Assembly: GCA_035646375.1 (NCBI GenBank)
Contig: DASRPM010000033.1
Coordinates: 1-22,187, forward strand
Reading direction: 5' to 3'
DNA: 22,187 bases
Source: DASYRM01 sp035646375
Lineage (GTDB): Bacteria; Acidobacteriota; Vicinamibacteria; Vicinamibacterales; UBA2999
How positions within the stretch are numbered: the stretch's first letter is position 1; each line of letters opens with the position of its first letter. Shown here piece by piece: positions 1-5,889 of the stretch. The translations under genes and the position numbers were made by a program. The notes beneath the pieces are model-generated. The model searched no databases. It saw nothing but the letters and a program-made list of their open reading frames with translations, and was not told where the DNA came from.

Positions 1-283
1 ACAGGTTCGGCGCGAACGCCGTCACGATGAACCCGGCGCACGTTCCGAGCTGGCTGACGATGAGGAGCGGCTTCCGCCCCGTCGTGTCGGACAGACGGCC
101 GAGCAGCGGCCCCGACACGAGCTGGCACGCCGCGTAGATGCCGATCAACCAGCCGACCTGCGACGGGCTGGCGCCCATGCGCTCGGCATAGAACGGAAGC
201 AGCGGGATCATGAGGGTGAGACCAAGAACGTCCACCGCCACGATCAGGAAGACAGAAAGGAGGGGACCGGAGAACAGAATGCT
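1..283 (-). CDS. MFS transporter, N-terminal part (cut by window edge)
   Basis: Read on the minus strand, this frame gives a hydrophobic first transmembrane segment ending in PLLPFYAERMG, a second one (VGWLIGIYAACQLVSGPLLG), and then GRLSDTTGRKP. The last is motif A of major facilitator superfamily transporters, in the loop after helix 2. The fold is an inner-membrane secondary transporter, most like the TetA/DHA1 drug-proton antiporter group; the substrate cannot be told from about 94 residues. The start is unclear. An in-frame TGA lies at 287-289 and no in-frame ATG precedes the first helix. A CTG at 275-277 sits four bases after GGAG; GTG at 239-241 would shorten helix 1. I give the limit of the open frame. 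It lies about 60 bases downstream of the DUF892 gene in the same direction, so it may be co-transcribed. Confidence 0.8.
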
Positions 284-342
284 CCATCATGCCACACGGC
301 ATGTGGCGCACGCCGTTCGCCGGCCCCCAAGCGCCGCGGGAC

Positions 343-942
343 TCAGCGGCTTGTCGAGCGACGCGCGGTCGTGGAGGTGCCGCGGGCACGCACCGCGGGC
401 ACTTTCTTCATCGCCTCGTCATCCTCCTCGCTGTCTGAGGGGTGGGCCGCGTCGGCGGCCTCCTGGTTGATACCGTCCTCGGCCAGCGACGACAGCTTCT
501 CGTCGGCGGCCTTCTCCTCGTCGAGCGTCTGCTGCAGCAGATCCGCCGCCTCCGTGTGGCCCATCGCGCGGGCCCAGGCCACGAGAGTGCCATACGCCGC
601 CATCTCGTAGTGCTCGGCGCGCTGGCCGGCGGCGATCAGGCACGCGTCCAGCGTCGAATCCTCGAAGTCCTCCTCCATGATCGCCTTGCCTTCCTCGATG
701 ATGCCGGCAATGCCGTCGCAGTGCTTGCCGCGTACCTTTTCGTCGAAGCTGCCGAACACCTCTTCCAGGCGTTCGACGTGCCCGCGCGTCTCCTCGAGGT
801 GCGTTTCGAACGCCGTGCGCAGCTCGGGGTTGGTGGACGCCTTGGCGAGCTTCGGCAGCGCCTTGGTCAGCTGCTTCTCGGCGTCGTAGAGATCCCGTAG
901 TTCATCCATGAACGCATTGTGCAGAGTTCCGGCCTGAGCCAT
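343..942 (-). CDS. DUF892 (YciE/YciF-type) ferritin-like stress protein
   Basis: The 199-residue protein starts MAQAGTLHNAFMDELRDLYDAEKQL, the usual opening of the DUF892/YciF family of ferritin-like four-helix-bundle proteins. Carboxylate/histidine motifs that would bind a di-iron centre are visible: YDAEKQL near residue 20, HLEETRGHVERLEEVF near 50-65, EHYEMAAYGTL near 110-120, and LDEEKAADEKL near 140-150. Family members are cytoplasmic and stress-induced; their reaction is not settled. The last 35 residues are a low-complexity acidic then basic tail outside the fold. The start at 942 is chosen over an upstream GTG at 987 because GGGAGG sits at ideal spacing before this ATG and the family begins here. 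It is divergent from the DUF4142 gene, with a sigma-54-like motif 36 bases upstream. Confidence 0.9.
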   Translation of the reverse strand: MAQAGTLHNAFMDELRDLYDAEKQLTKALPKLAKASTNPELRTAFETHLEETRGHVERLEEVFGSFDEKVRGKHCDGIAGIIEEGKAIMEEDFEDSTLDACLIAAGQRAEHYEMAAYGTLVAWARAMGHTEAADLLQQTLDEEKAADEKLSSLAEDGINQEAADAAHPSDSEEDDEAMKKVPAVRARGTSTTARRSTSR

Positions 943-977
943 TGTTACCCTCCCTGGTGGTCGTGCCCATCCCGTGT

Positions 978-994
978 TGCACGGCACATACCAG
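978..994 (-). promoter_or_regulatory. candidate sigma-54 promoter for the DUF892 gene
   Basis: The minus strand reads CTGGTATGTGCCGTGCA. It has the invariant GG (991-992) and GC (979-980) exactly ten bases apart and matches 10 of the 14 specified positions of YTGGCACGRNNNTTGCW. Initiation about 12 bases past the GC would fall near 967, leaving a leader of about 25 bases that carries the strong Shine-Dalgarno sequence. Inferred from the motif only. Confidence 0.45.
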
Positions 995-997
995 CCT

Positions 998-1014
998 GTG
1001 GTACGCCGCTTGCG
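998..1014 (+). promoter_or_regulatory. candidate sigma-54 promoter for the DUF4142 gene
   Basis: The plus strand reads GTGGTACGCCGCTTGCG. GG at 1000-1001 and GC at 1012-1013 have the required ten-base spacing, and TGG.ACG plus TTGC match the -24/-12 consensus (10 of 14 specified positions). Predicted initiation near 1025 leaves a leader of about 20 bases. It lies back-to-back with the minus-strand candidate, three bases apart. Confidence 0.5.
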
Positions 1015-1044
1015 ACTTCATGGTCACAAGGGGGATGGGAAGCC

Positions 1045-1554
1045 ATGACATACAAGACGCTCATCGTCGGGATCGCGCTCGCCGTCGCGGCCACAACCGC
1101 CCAGGCGCAGAGCGGCGATCAGGCCTTCGTCACCAAGATGGCCGGCGTCGCCATGGGTGAGGTGGAGCTCGGCACGCTGGCGCAGGACAAGGCGTCGAAC
1201 CGCGACGTCAAGGCGTTCGCGCAACGGATGATCGACGATCACCGCAAGGCAGGGGACGAGCTGAAAGGCATCGCGCAGCGCAAGAGCCTCGCGTGGCCGT
1301 CGGCGCTACCCGCCGACGCCGTCGCGCTTAAGGACCGTTTGTCGAAGCTGAGCGGAGCCGCGTTCGATCGCGCCTACATCGACGCGATGGTGACCGGGCA
1401 TCGCGACGTTCTCACGGTTGTGAAGGCGCACGTCCAGTCGGCCGCCGACGCGGACGTGAAGGCGTGGGCCACGAAGGCGAGCTCCTCCGTGCAGGCACAC
1501 CTGACGCACGCGCAGGATGTGCAGCGCGAGGTCGGCAAGACCACCACGGACTAG
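1045..1554 (+). CDS. DUF4142 periplasmic protein
   Basis: This 169-residue protein has a signal peptide (MTYKTLIVGIALAVAATTAQAQ, likely cut after AQA near residue 20). The mature helical domain is typical of DUF4142: GDQAFVTKMAGVAMGEVELG, then ASNRDVKAFAQRMIDDH, a middle helix around RLSKLSGAAFDRAYIDAMV, and HRDVL...VQSAADADVKAWA near the end. The family forms a ferritin-like helical bundle in the periplasm; its biochemical role is unknown, and members are often found among envelope-stress genes. The ATG at 1045 is chosen over upstream in-frame starts because the signal peptide begins here and a purine-rich GGGGATGGGA precedes it. It is divergent from DUF892 and preceded by a sigma-54-like motif. 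Confidence 0.9.
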   Translation: MTYKTLIVGIALAVAATTAQAQSGDQAFVTKMAGVAMGEVELGTLAQDKASNRDVKAFAQRMIDDHRKAGDELKGIAQRKSLAWPSALPADAVALKDRLSKLSGAAFDRAYIDAMVTGHRDVLTVVKAHVQSAADADVKAWATKASSSVQAHLTHAQDVQREVGKTTTD

Positions 1555-1613
1555 TCGCGAGGCGACGCGCTGCTGAGCACCGCTTGTAGCTTGTGCACGG
1601 AACCGAGCAGGTC

Positions 1614-1728
1614 CGGTGGGTCAGGTAGGGCCGGTGGGTCTGGTAGTTTAAAGCTCGTCCCTACCAGACTCATTCGACCCTACCTGACCCCTACCCGACC
1701 CAACTGACCCACCCGACCTACCTGACCA
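1614..1728. repeat. CCTACCTGACC-type repeat tract with a long imperfect hairpin
   Basis: Two perfect stems stack around a small internal loop: GGGTCAGGTAGGG (1618-1630) pairs with CCCTACCTGACCC (1678-1690), and GTCTGGTAG (1638-1646) pairs with CTACCAGAC (1661-1669). Downstream, 1691-1728 continues with degenerate direct copies of CTACCCGACCC and ACCTACCTGACC. The tract lies between the DUF4142 gene and the next plus-strand gene. It could stop transcription or form a stable RNA 3' end, but there is no T-tract. A related CCTACCCGCC tract occurs at 9196-9221. Confidence 0.75.
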
Positions 1729-1730
1729 CT

Positions 1731-1754
1731 AAGAGCGGTTCAGGAGCCGCTCTT
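1731..1754. promoter_or_regulatory. perfect 8-bp stem-loop upstream of the sorbosone dehydrogenase-like gene
   Basis: AAGAGCGG (1731-1738) and CCGCTCTT (1747-1754) form a perfect inverted repeat around an eight-base loop. It overlaps a weak sigma-54-like motif at 1741-1757 (GG 1743-1744, GC 1755-1756, TTGCA; 10 of 14 positions). It could be an operator for the gene at 1790 or the end of an upstream transcript; there is no T-tract. Confidence 0.4.
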
Positions 1755-1789
1755 GCAGCTGTCATCCGTGCTTCCCTGGAGGACAGCTC

Positions 1790-3139
1790 ATGACACGGCA
1801 CGTCCACAGCCGGCTCGTGCGTCCGGCGTCGTGGCTGACGCTGTGGCTGACAGCTATCGCCGCGGCGGGGTGCGGCGGCGCCACGGAGATGTCCGTGGCC
1901 GAGACCACCGGACCAGCGCCACAGCTGCCGCAGCCGAAGCCCTCGCTGATACCAACGATCAACGTAGTCGAGGCATCGCCTTGGCCTGAGGGCACCGCGC
2001 CACAGGCGGGTGCCGGCCTTCAGGTGCAGGCGTTCGCTCGCGGCCTCGATCATCCACGCTGGCTCTACGTACTTCCCAACGGCGACGTGCTCGTGGCGGA
2101 GACCAACGCGCCGCCGCGGCCCGACGAGGGCAAGGGGTTCAAGGGCTGGCTGTTCAAGCGCTATCAGAAGAAGGCGGGCGGTGCGGTGCCGAGCGCCAAC
2201 CGCATCACGCTGCTGCGCGACAGCGATCATGACGGCGTGGCCGATATCCGGACCGTGTTTCTCAGCGGCTTGAACGCGCCGTTCGGCATGGCGCTGGCGG
2301 GCGACACCCTCTACGTGGCCAACACCGACGCCGTGGTCCGCTTTCCGTATACGCCCGGCGCGACCCAGATCACGGCAGCGCCGCTGAAGGTCGTCGATCT
2401 GCCGGCCGGCACCCTCAACCATCACTGGACGAAGAACATCATCGCCAGCCAGGACGGCACCAGGCTCTATGCGGCCGTGGGGTCGAACAGCAACGTCGCC
2501 GAGCACGGGATCGACAAGGAGGAGGGGCGGGCGGCGATCTGGGAGATCGATCTGCGTACTGGCACACACCGCGTGTTCGCCACCGGGCTCCGCAATCCCG
2601 TCGGCATGGCGTGGGAGCCCGAGCTCGGTATGTTGTGGACGGCGGTGAACGAACGGGACGAGCTTGGCAACGACCTCGTGCCCGACTACATCACCTCGGT
2701 GAAGGAGAACGGGTTCTACGGTTGGCCGTACAGCTACTTCGGCGCGAATGTGGACGACCGGGTGAAGCCGCCGCGGCCGGACCTCGTCGCCAGGGCGATC
2801 AAACCCGACTACGCGCTCGGAGCGCACACCGCGTCGCTCGGCCTGGCCTACGTGGGCATGCCGGGAGTGTCGCCTACCCTGGCGGGCGGCATGTTCGTGG
2901 GGCAGCACGGCTCGTGGAATCGCAAACCGTTCAGCGGTTACAAGGTGATCTTCGTACCGTTCGAGCAGGGCCGGCCATCCGGCGCGCCGGTGGACGTGTT
3001 GACAGGCTTCCTGCGCGACGACGGCAAGGCGAACGGGCGGCCGGTGGGCGTGGCGATCGATGCCGGTAATGGGCTGCTCGTGGCGGACGACGTCGGCAAC
3101 GCCGTCTGGCGCGTCACCGGGATCGAGGGCGACAGCTGA
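1790..3139 (+). CDS. PQQ-dependent sugar dehydrogenase-like lipoprotein (sorbosone/soluble glucose dehydrogenase family)
   Basis: This 449-residue protein has an export signal ending in IAAAGCGG, consistent with lipidation at Cys28, and then a six-bladed beta-propeller as in L-sorbosone dehydrogenase and soluble PQQ glucose dehydrogenase. Visible repeats include DHPRWLYVLPNGDVLVAET (88-106), APFGMALAGDTLYVANT (163-179), LNHHWTKNI (209-217), which holds a His pair where the family has its catalytic His, GLRNPVGMAW, ENGFYGWPYSYFG, and a last blade with VGVAIDAGNGLLVADD. The likely reaction is periplasmic oxidation of an aldose or aldehyde using PQQ; the substrate is not deducible. GGAGG lies eight bases before the ATG. 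A GC-rich hairpin follows the stop, just before the MOSC gene. Confidence 0.85.
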   Translation: MTRHVHSRLVRPASWLTLWLTAIAAAGCGGATEMSVAETTGPAPQLPQPKPSLIPTINVVEASPWPEGTAPQAGAGLQVQAFARGLDHPRWLYVLPNGDVLVAETNAPPRPDEGKGFKGWLFKRYQKKAGGAVPSANRITLLRDSDHDGVADIRTVFLSGLNAPFGMALAGDTLYVANTDAVVRFPYTPGATQITAAPLKVVDLPAGTLNHHWTKNIIASQDGTRLYAAVGSNSNVAEHGIDKEEGRAAIWEIDLRTGTHRVFATGLRNPVGMAWEPELGMLWTAVNERDELGNDLVPDYITSVKENGFYGWPYSYFGANVDDRVKPPRPDLVARAIKPDYALGAHTASLGLAYVGMPGVSPTLAGGMFVGQHGSWNRKPFSGYKVIFVPFEQGRPSGAPVDVLTGFLRDDGKANGRPVGVAIDAGNGLLVADDVGNAVWRVTGIEGDS

Positions 3140-3175
3140 AGCCCGTTCGAAACCTGGAGCGTCCTCCGGCATCCA

Positions 3176-3206
3176 AGGGCAGGTGGGAGTCGTCCCCACC
3201 TGCCTT
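3176..3206 (+). terminator. 12-bp GC-rich hairpin between the dehydrogenase and MOSC genes
   Basis: GGCAGGTGGG (3178-3187) pairs perfectly with CCCACCTGCC (3195-3204) around a seven-base loop, and two more pairs extend the base (3176-3177 with 3205-3206). Only two T follow before the MOSC ATG at 3207. It may terminate or attenuate the dehydrogenase transcript, or restrict MOSC translation, because it occupies the place of the ribosome-binding site. Confidence 0.5.
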
Positions 3207-3842
3207 ATGCATCTCTCAGACATCTGGCGGTATCCCGTGAAGTCGATGGCGGGCGAGCGGCTCGAGCACGCCACGGTGGGGCCTCTCGGCCTGCACGGCG
3301 ATCGAATCGTGCAGGTGTACGACGCGCGCGGGCGCTTGGTGACCGCGCGCACGCACGCGGACCTGCTGGGCCTGCGGGCCACCGTCGGCCCCGATGGCGA
3401 ACCGCTGGTGGATGGGCTGCCCTGGACCGCACCGGAGGTGCAGGCATGGGTGGAGCGCATCGTGGGACCCGGCGCGCGGCTCGTCCGCAACGAACACGAA
3501 GCGCGATTCGACGTCCTGCCGCTGCTCGTGGCCACCGATGGCGCGATTGCGGCCTTCGGCCGCGACGCCCGCCGCCTGCGACCCAACCTGATCGTCGGCG
3601 GCGTGGACGGCCTCGACGAGCGCGGCTGGGAGGGGCGGGTGCTCCGCATCGACTCCGTGCACATCGCGCTCGCCGACCTGCGCGGACGCTGCGTGATGAC
3701 CACGGTCGATCCCGACACCCTGGCTCGCGATCCGCGCGTGCTGAAGGACATCGTGCGCCGGTTCGACGGACGGCTGGCGCTGAACGCCGGCGTCATCCAG
3801 GGCGGGGCGCTTCGCGCCGGCGCGGCGGTGGAGCTGGGCTAG
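3207..3842 (+). CDS. MOSC-domain protein (mARC/YcbX-like)
   Basis: The 211-residue protein begins MHLSDIWRYPVKSMAGERL, the hallmark of the MOSC N-terminal beta-barrel (about 1-87). A MOSC domain follows at about 95-210, with FGRDARRLRPNLIVGG (118-132) and RGRCVMTTVDPDT (159-171). Cys162 is the conserved cysteine that coordinates the molybdenum cofactor in this superfamily. Relatives such as YcbX and mARC reduce N-hydroxylated compounds with help from a redox partner; none is encoded nearby. At 211 residues it is shorter than YcbX and lacks a C-terminal ferredoxin domain. ATG 3207 fits the family start although no Shine-Dalgarno sequence is free in front of it. The next gene starts nine bases after the stop, so the two are probably co-transcribed. 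Confidence 0.87.
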   Translation: MHLSDIWRYPVKSMAGERLEHATVGPLGLHGDRIVQVYDARGRLVTARTHADLLGLRATVGPDGEPLVDGLPWTAPEVQAWVERIVGPGARLVRNEHEARFDVLPLLVATDGAIAAFGRDARRLRPNLIVGGVDGLDERGWEGRVLRIDSVHIALADLRGRCVMTTVDPDTLARDPRVLKDIVRRFDGRLALNAGVIQGGALRAGAAVELG

Positions 3843-3851
3843 GATGAGCGC

Positions 3852-4715
3852 ATGCGTGCGCTCGCTCTTCTCACCGTTGTCATCGCCGCCGCTCTTTCAG
3901 TGATGGCCGGGCAGGCGCAGGCCCCGGCACCGCCTGCCTCTACAGCGCCGGCCGCGACGGCACCGCTGCGTCCGAACCCGCGCGCACCGCTCTACCGCCA
4001 CGTCGGCGAGCAGTACCGGGTGTACGAGTTTCCCGGCACCGGCGAGTCGATTCCCTACCGTCTGTTCGTGCCGTCGCGATGGACGCCGGCCACGAAGCTC
4101 CCGCTGCTCGTCACGCTGCGCGCCGGCACCAGCGTGAACAACTCGTATCGCAGCAACAACGACTTCGTGGTGAACGCCGAGCGCCGCGGCTACCTGGTCG
4201 TGACGCCCATGGGCTACCGTCCGCTGCCGCAGCCCTATTACGGCAGCCCGTATCGCATTGCGCGGCCTGGCGCGGCCGATCCGGCGGCGGGCTGGAGCGC
4301 GGTGGAAAACCAACGCGCCGAACAGGACGTGCTGAACGTCATCGACCTCGTCACCGAGGAGTACAACGTGGACACGGCGCGCGTGTACCTCCACGGCCAG
4401 AATCCGTCCGGCTCGGGCGCGTTGCATCTGGGGGCGAAGTATCCGGACCGGTTTGCCGCGCTCGTCATCAGCTCGGGGCCGATCGTGTTCGACGCCTTTC
4501 CGTTCGATCGCCTCAAAGGCAAGGTGTCGCTGATGGTCATCCACGGCGACCAGGACACCTCCAATCCGATCGAGGCGTCGAAGACGATGGCCGAGGCCGC
4601 CAAGGCGGCCGGCGTGGACACGGTGTACGCCACCGTGCCCGGCGGCACGCACCTGGAGGCGTATCTCACCTACGCGTCGCCGATTTTCGATTTCCTCGAC
4701 GCGCACCGGAAATAG
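3852..4715 (+). CDS. secreted alpha/beta-hydrolase (esterase/PHB-depolymerase-like) with altered nucleophile elbow
   Basis: This 287-residue protein has a signal peptide (about 1-22) and a proline/alanine linker to about residue 45. A single alpha/beta-hydrolase domain follows: IPYRLFVPS, LPLLVTLRAG, GYLVVTPMG, DVLNVIDLVTEEYNVDTARVYL, IHGDQDTSNP and GGTHLEAY. This order matches esterase-D/PHB-depolymerase-like serine esterases. Asp235 (or Asp233) and His267 fit the acid and base of the triad. The nucleophile elbow, normally GxSxGG after DxxRVYxxG, reads HGQNPSGSGA: Asn184 stands in the Ser position, with Ser186 and Ser188 nearby. It may be inactive, a binding protein, or use a shifted serine. 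AGGATGAG provides the ribosome-binding site, nine bases after the MOSC stop. Confidence 0.78.
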   Translation: MRALALLTVVIAAALSVMAGQAQAPAPPASTAPAATAPLRPNPRAPLYRHVGEQYRVYEFPGTGESIPYRLFVPSRWTPATKLPLLVTLRAGTSVNNSYRSNNDFVVNAERRGYLVVTPMGYRPLPQPYYGSPYRIARPGAADPAAGWSAVENQRAEQDVLNVIDLVTEEYNVDTARVYLHGQNPSGSGALHLGAKYPDRFAALVISSGPIVFDAFPFDRLKGKVSLMVIHGDQDTSNPIEASKTMAEAAKAAGVDTVYATVPGGTHLEAYLTYASPIFDFLDAHRK

Positions 4716-4762
4716 CGCTGCGGTCGATGTCTGGTGCTTACGGGCGCCATCGTCGTAGCGAC

Positions 4763-4789
4763 CGCCTTCAGGGGCACTGTCTCAGTTTG
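4763..4789 (+). repeat. left inverted repeat of the 342-bp element
   Basis: Pairs with 5078-5104 at 24 of 27 positions; the perfect core is 4770-4785. Confidence 0.85.
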
Positions 4790-4842
4790 ACGGACCGGCT
4801 CTTAGAGAAGCGGTGTCTAATCAGGCCGAGCGAGGTGCAGCG

Positions 4843-5058
4843 ATGACGAGTCTCAACGGCTGGCAACGCCTTTGGCTAATGGCTTCGATTCTTTGGGCTG
4901 TTGTGCTACTGGCACTTGCAGGGATGCCCGACCGTGGGTGGACCATGCAGAGCGCCCTGTTCGTGGTGCGGCTATGGATCATGCCAGTAGCGGCGGTTTA
5001 TGCGTGCGGCCTTAGCCTCGTCTGGGTCATGCGCGGATTTCGCGTCTTGGCAAAGTAA
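4843..5058 (+). CDS. small two-helix membrane protein of unknown function
   Basis: This 71-residue protein starts MTSLNGWQRLWLMASILWAVV. It has two hydrophobic segments (about 9-28 and 38-60) linked by a short polar loop (GMPDRGWTMQS) and a basic end (RGFRVLAK). I recognise no enzymatic domain; NGWQRLW-type openings occur in many small uncharacterised inner-membrane proteins. ATG 4843 is preferred to the in-frame GTG at 4813 because GAGGTG lies at good spacing before it. Base composition is less GC-rich than the neighbouring genes. It is the only gene inside the inverted-repeat-bounded element, which suggests it travels with that element. Confidence 0.65.
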   Translation: MTSLNGWQRLWLMASILWAVVLLALAGMPDRGWTMQSALFVVRLWIMPVAAVYACGLSLVWVMRGFRVLAK

Positions 5059-5077
5059 CGCACTACTAACGCGGGGG

Positions 5078-5104
5078 CAAGCTGAGACAGTGCCCCTCCA
5101 GGCG
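5078..5104 (-). repeat. right inverted repeat of the 342-bp element
   Basis: Complement of 4763-4789 with three mismatches; the perfect core is 5082-5097. Confidence 0.85.
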
Positions 5105-5149
5105 CCCTCAGCCGACTTCGCGGATCTCTCAATGCCGTGACCCCTTGGA

Positions 5150-5794
5150 TCAGAAGCGGGCTGTCTGTGGCTTGAGAGGGGCGAGCTTGGGCGGCCGGGG
5201 ACCGTGGCGGACCGCGCCCGTCAGCGGCAAATAGTCGAGCTCCTCACCGCTGTCCGCGCAGCGCAGCATGAGCCCGCCGCGGCTCATGTCACCGCGCCCG
5301 ACGAAGGCCGATGGGAACAGCAGCCGATCACCGAATATCGGCTGCAGCACCTCGACGTATTTCCCCGAGGCCACGCTGCCGAGCAGCACGACGTCGCACT
5401 CGGCGCCCACCGCGGCGCGCAGCGTCCGCGCGCTGCGCTCGAGCGGCCGGAGATACCGCTCGTTGTCGAGGTCGATCGGTTCGCCGGCAAACGCGCGAAT
5501 CGATTCGCGCGTCACCGCCACCTCCGCCCCTCGCAAGCCCGCGTTCGGGGTGATGACGAGGACACCGCCCGAAGCCAAGGGATCGCCTGGGTCCGGAGGG
5601 GTGGCAAAGCGGCGGGCGTAGGCGAGCTTGCCGCGGAAGTACAGGCCGCTCATGAACGCGAAGACGTCACCCAGCGGGGCGCCTTCGGGCGATCGAAGGC
5701 GGCGCGCCAGGGGAAACTCCGCCTTGTCCGACACGATCTGACCGGCGCGGCGGCCGCCGCAATTGGCCGGCGACAGCAGGAAAATGCGGCCCAT
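5150..5794 (-). CDS. conserved protein of unknown function (214 aa)
   Basis: The protein begins MGRIFLLSPANCGGRRAGQI. Regions that look conserved are RLRSPEGAPLGDVFAFMSGL (33-52), FRGKLAYARRFATPP, GVLVITPNAGL, a hydrophobic strand followed by VASGKYVEVL, FPSAFVGRGDMSRGGLMLRC, and a closing GAVRHGPRPPKLAP. There is no signal peptide or membrane segment, so it is probably cytoplasmic. The pattern of hydrophobic strands ending in small Gly/Asn/Ser loops (LLSPANCGG, VITPNAGL, LLGSVASGKY) suggests a Rossmann-like alpha/beta fold that might bind a nucleotide; this is inference. I believe similar open frames exist in other bacteria but cannot name a family. It is divergent from the hybrid histidine kinase, with a shared 95-base promoter region. 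Confidence 0.8.
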   Translation of the reverse strand: MGRIFLLSPANCGGRRAGQIVSDKAEFPLARRLRSPEGAPLGDVFAFMSGLYFRGKLAYARRFATPPDPGDPLASGGVLVITPNAGLRGAEVAVTRESIRAFAGEPIDLDNERYLRPLERSARTLRAAVGAECDVVLLGSVASGKYVEVLQPIFGDRLLFPSAFVGRGDMSRGGLMLRCADSGEELDYLPLTGAVRHGPRPPKLAPLKPQTARF

Positions 5795-5829
5795 CGCGTA
5801 CGAGGATACCAGTCCCGGCGTTCAGATCG

Positions 5830-5876
5830 TTGACAGCGTGGGAGGGTTTCGACACTATCCCCCCCACACGCTGTCA
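5830..5876 (+). promoter_or_regulatory. sigma-70-like -35 box inside a 10-bp inverted repeat (candidate promoter/operator)
   Basis: A perfect TTGACA lies at 5830-5835; with a 17-base spacer the -10 would be CACTAT (5853-5858), a weak match. The same bases belong to a perfect inverted repeat, TGACAGCGTG (5831-5840) and CACGCTGTCA (5867-5876), whose arms bracket the -35 and predicted start point. A repressor dimer there could control the kinase gene; alternatively it is a leader hairpin. Confidence 0.45.
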
Positions 5877-5889
5877 GTGCAGGCTGCCG

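Larger units (their letters stand above)
4763..5104. mobile_element. 342-bp element bounded by 27-bp inverted repeats with one small gene (MITE- or cassette-like)
   Basis: The left end (4763-4789) and right end (5078-5104) are inverted repeats matching at 24 of 27 positions, including a perfect 16-base core, AGGGGCACTGTCTCAG (4770-4785) and its complement (5082-5097). Between them lies one small membrane-protein gene in visibly lower-GC sequence than its surroundings. No transposase and no clear target-site duplication were seen, so a non-autonomous insertion or cassette is an inference. The segment lies between convergent genes and disrupts neither. Confidence 0.55.

Noticed and set aside
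288..307. Hairpin GCCACA/TGTGGC between the DUF892 and MFS genes as a terminator
   Set aside because: The stem is only 6 bp, has a competing alternative pairing (CATGCC/GGCATG) and no T-tract.
1614..1728. CRISPR array
   Set aside because: Units are short, degenerate and without unique spacers of constant length; no cas gene is present.
1741..1757. Sigma-54 motif upstream of the sorbosone dehydrogenase-like gene as a firm call
   Set aside because: Spacing and TTGCA fit, but GGAGCC replaces GGCACG and GG-N10-GC is common by chance in such GC-rich DNA; mentioned only under the stem-loop.
1718..3796. 692-codon open frame on the minus strand opposite the dehydrogenase and MOSC genes
   Set aside because: It is antisense to two genes with clear family motifs, and its translation is Arg/Pro/Ala/His-rich without domain features, as expected from GC-rich codon shadows.
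4763..5104. Integron attC cassette interpretation of the inverted-repeat element
   Set aside because: No RYYYAAC/GTTRRRY core pair was found at the repeat ends, the repeats lie on both sides of the gene rather than forming one site, and no integrase is present.
4740..5125. Target-site duplication flanking the inverted-repeat element
   Set aside because: The flanks (TAGCGAC before 4763 and CCCTCAGC after 5104) do not form a convincing direct repeat.
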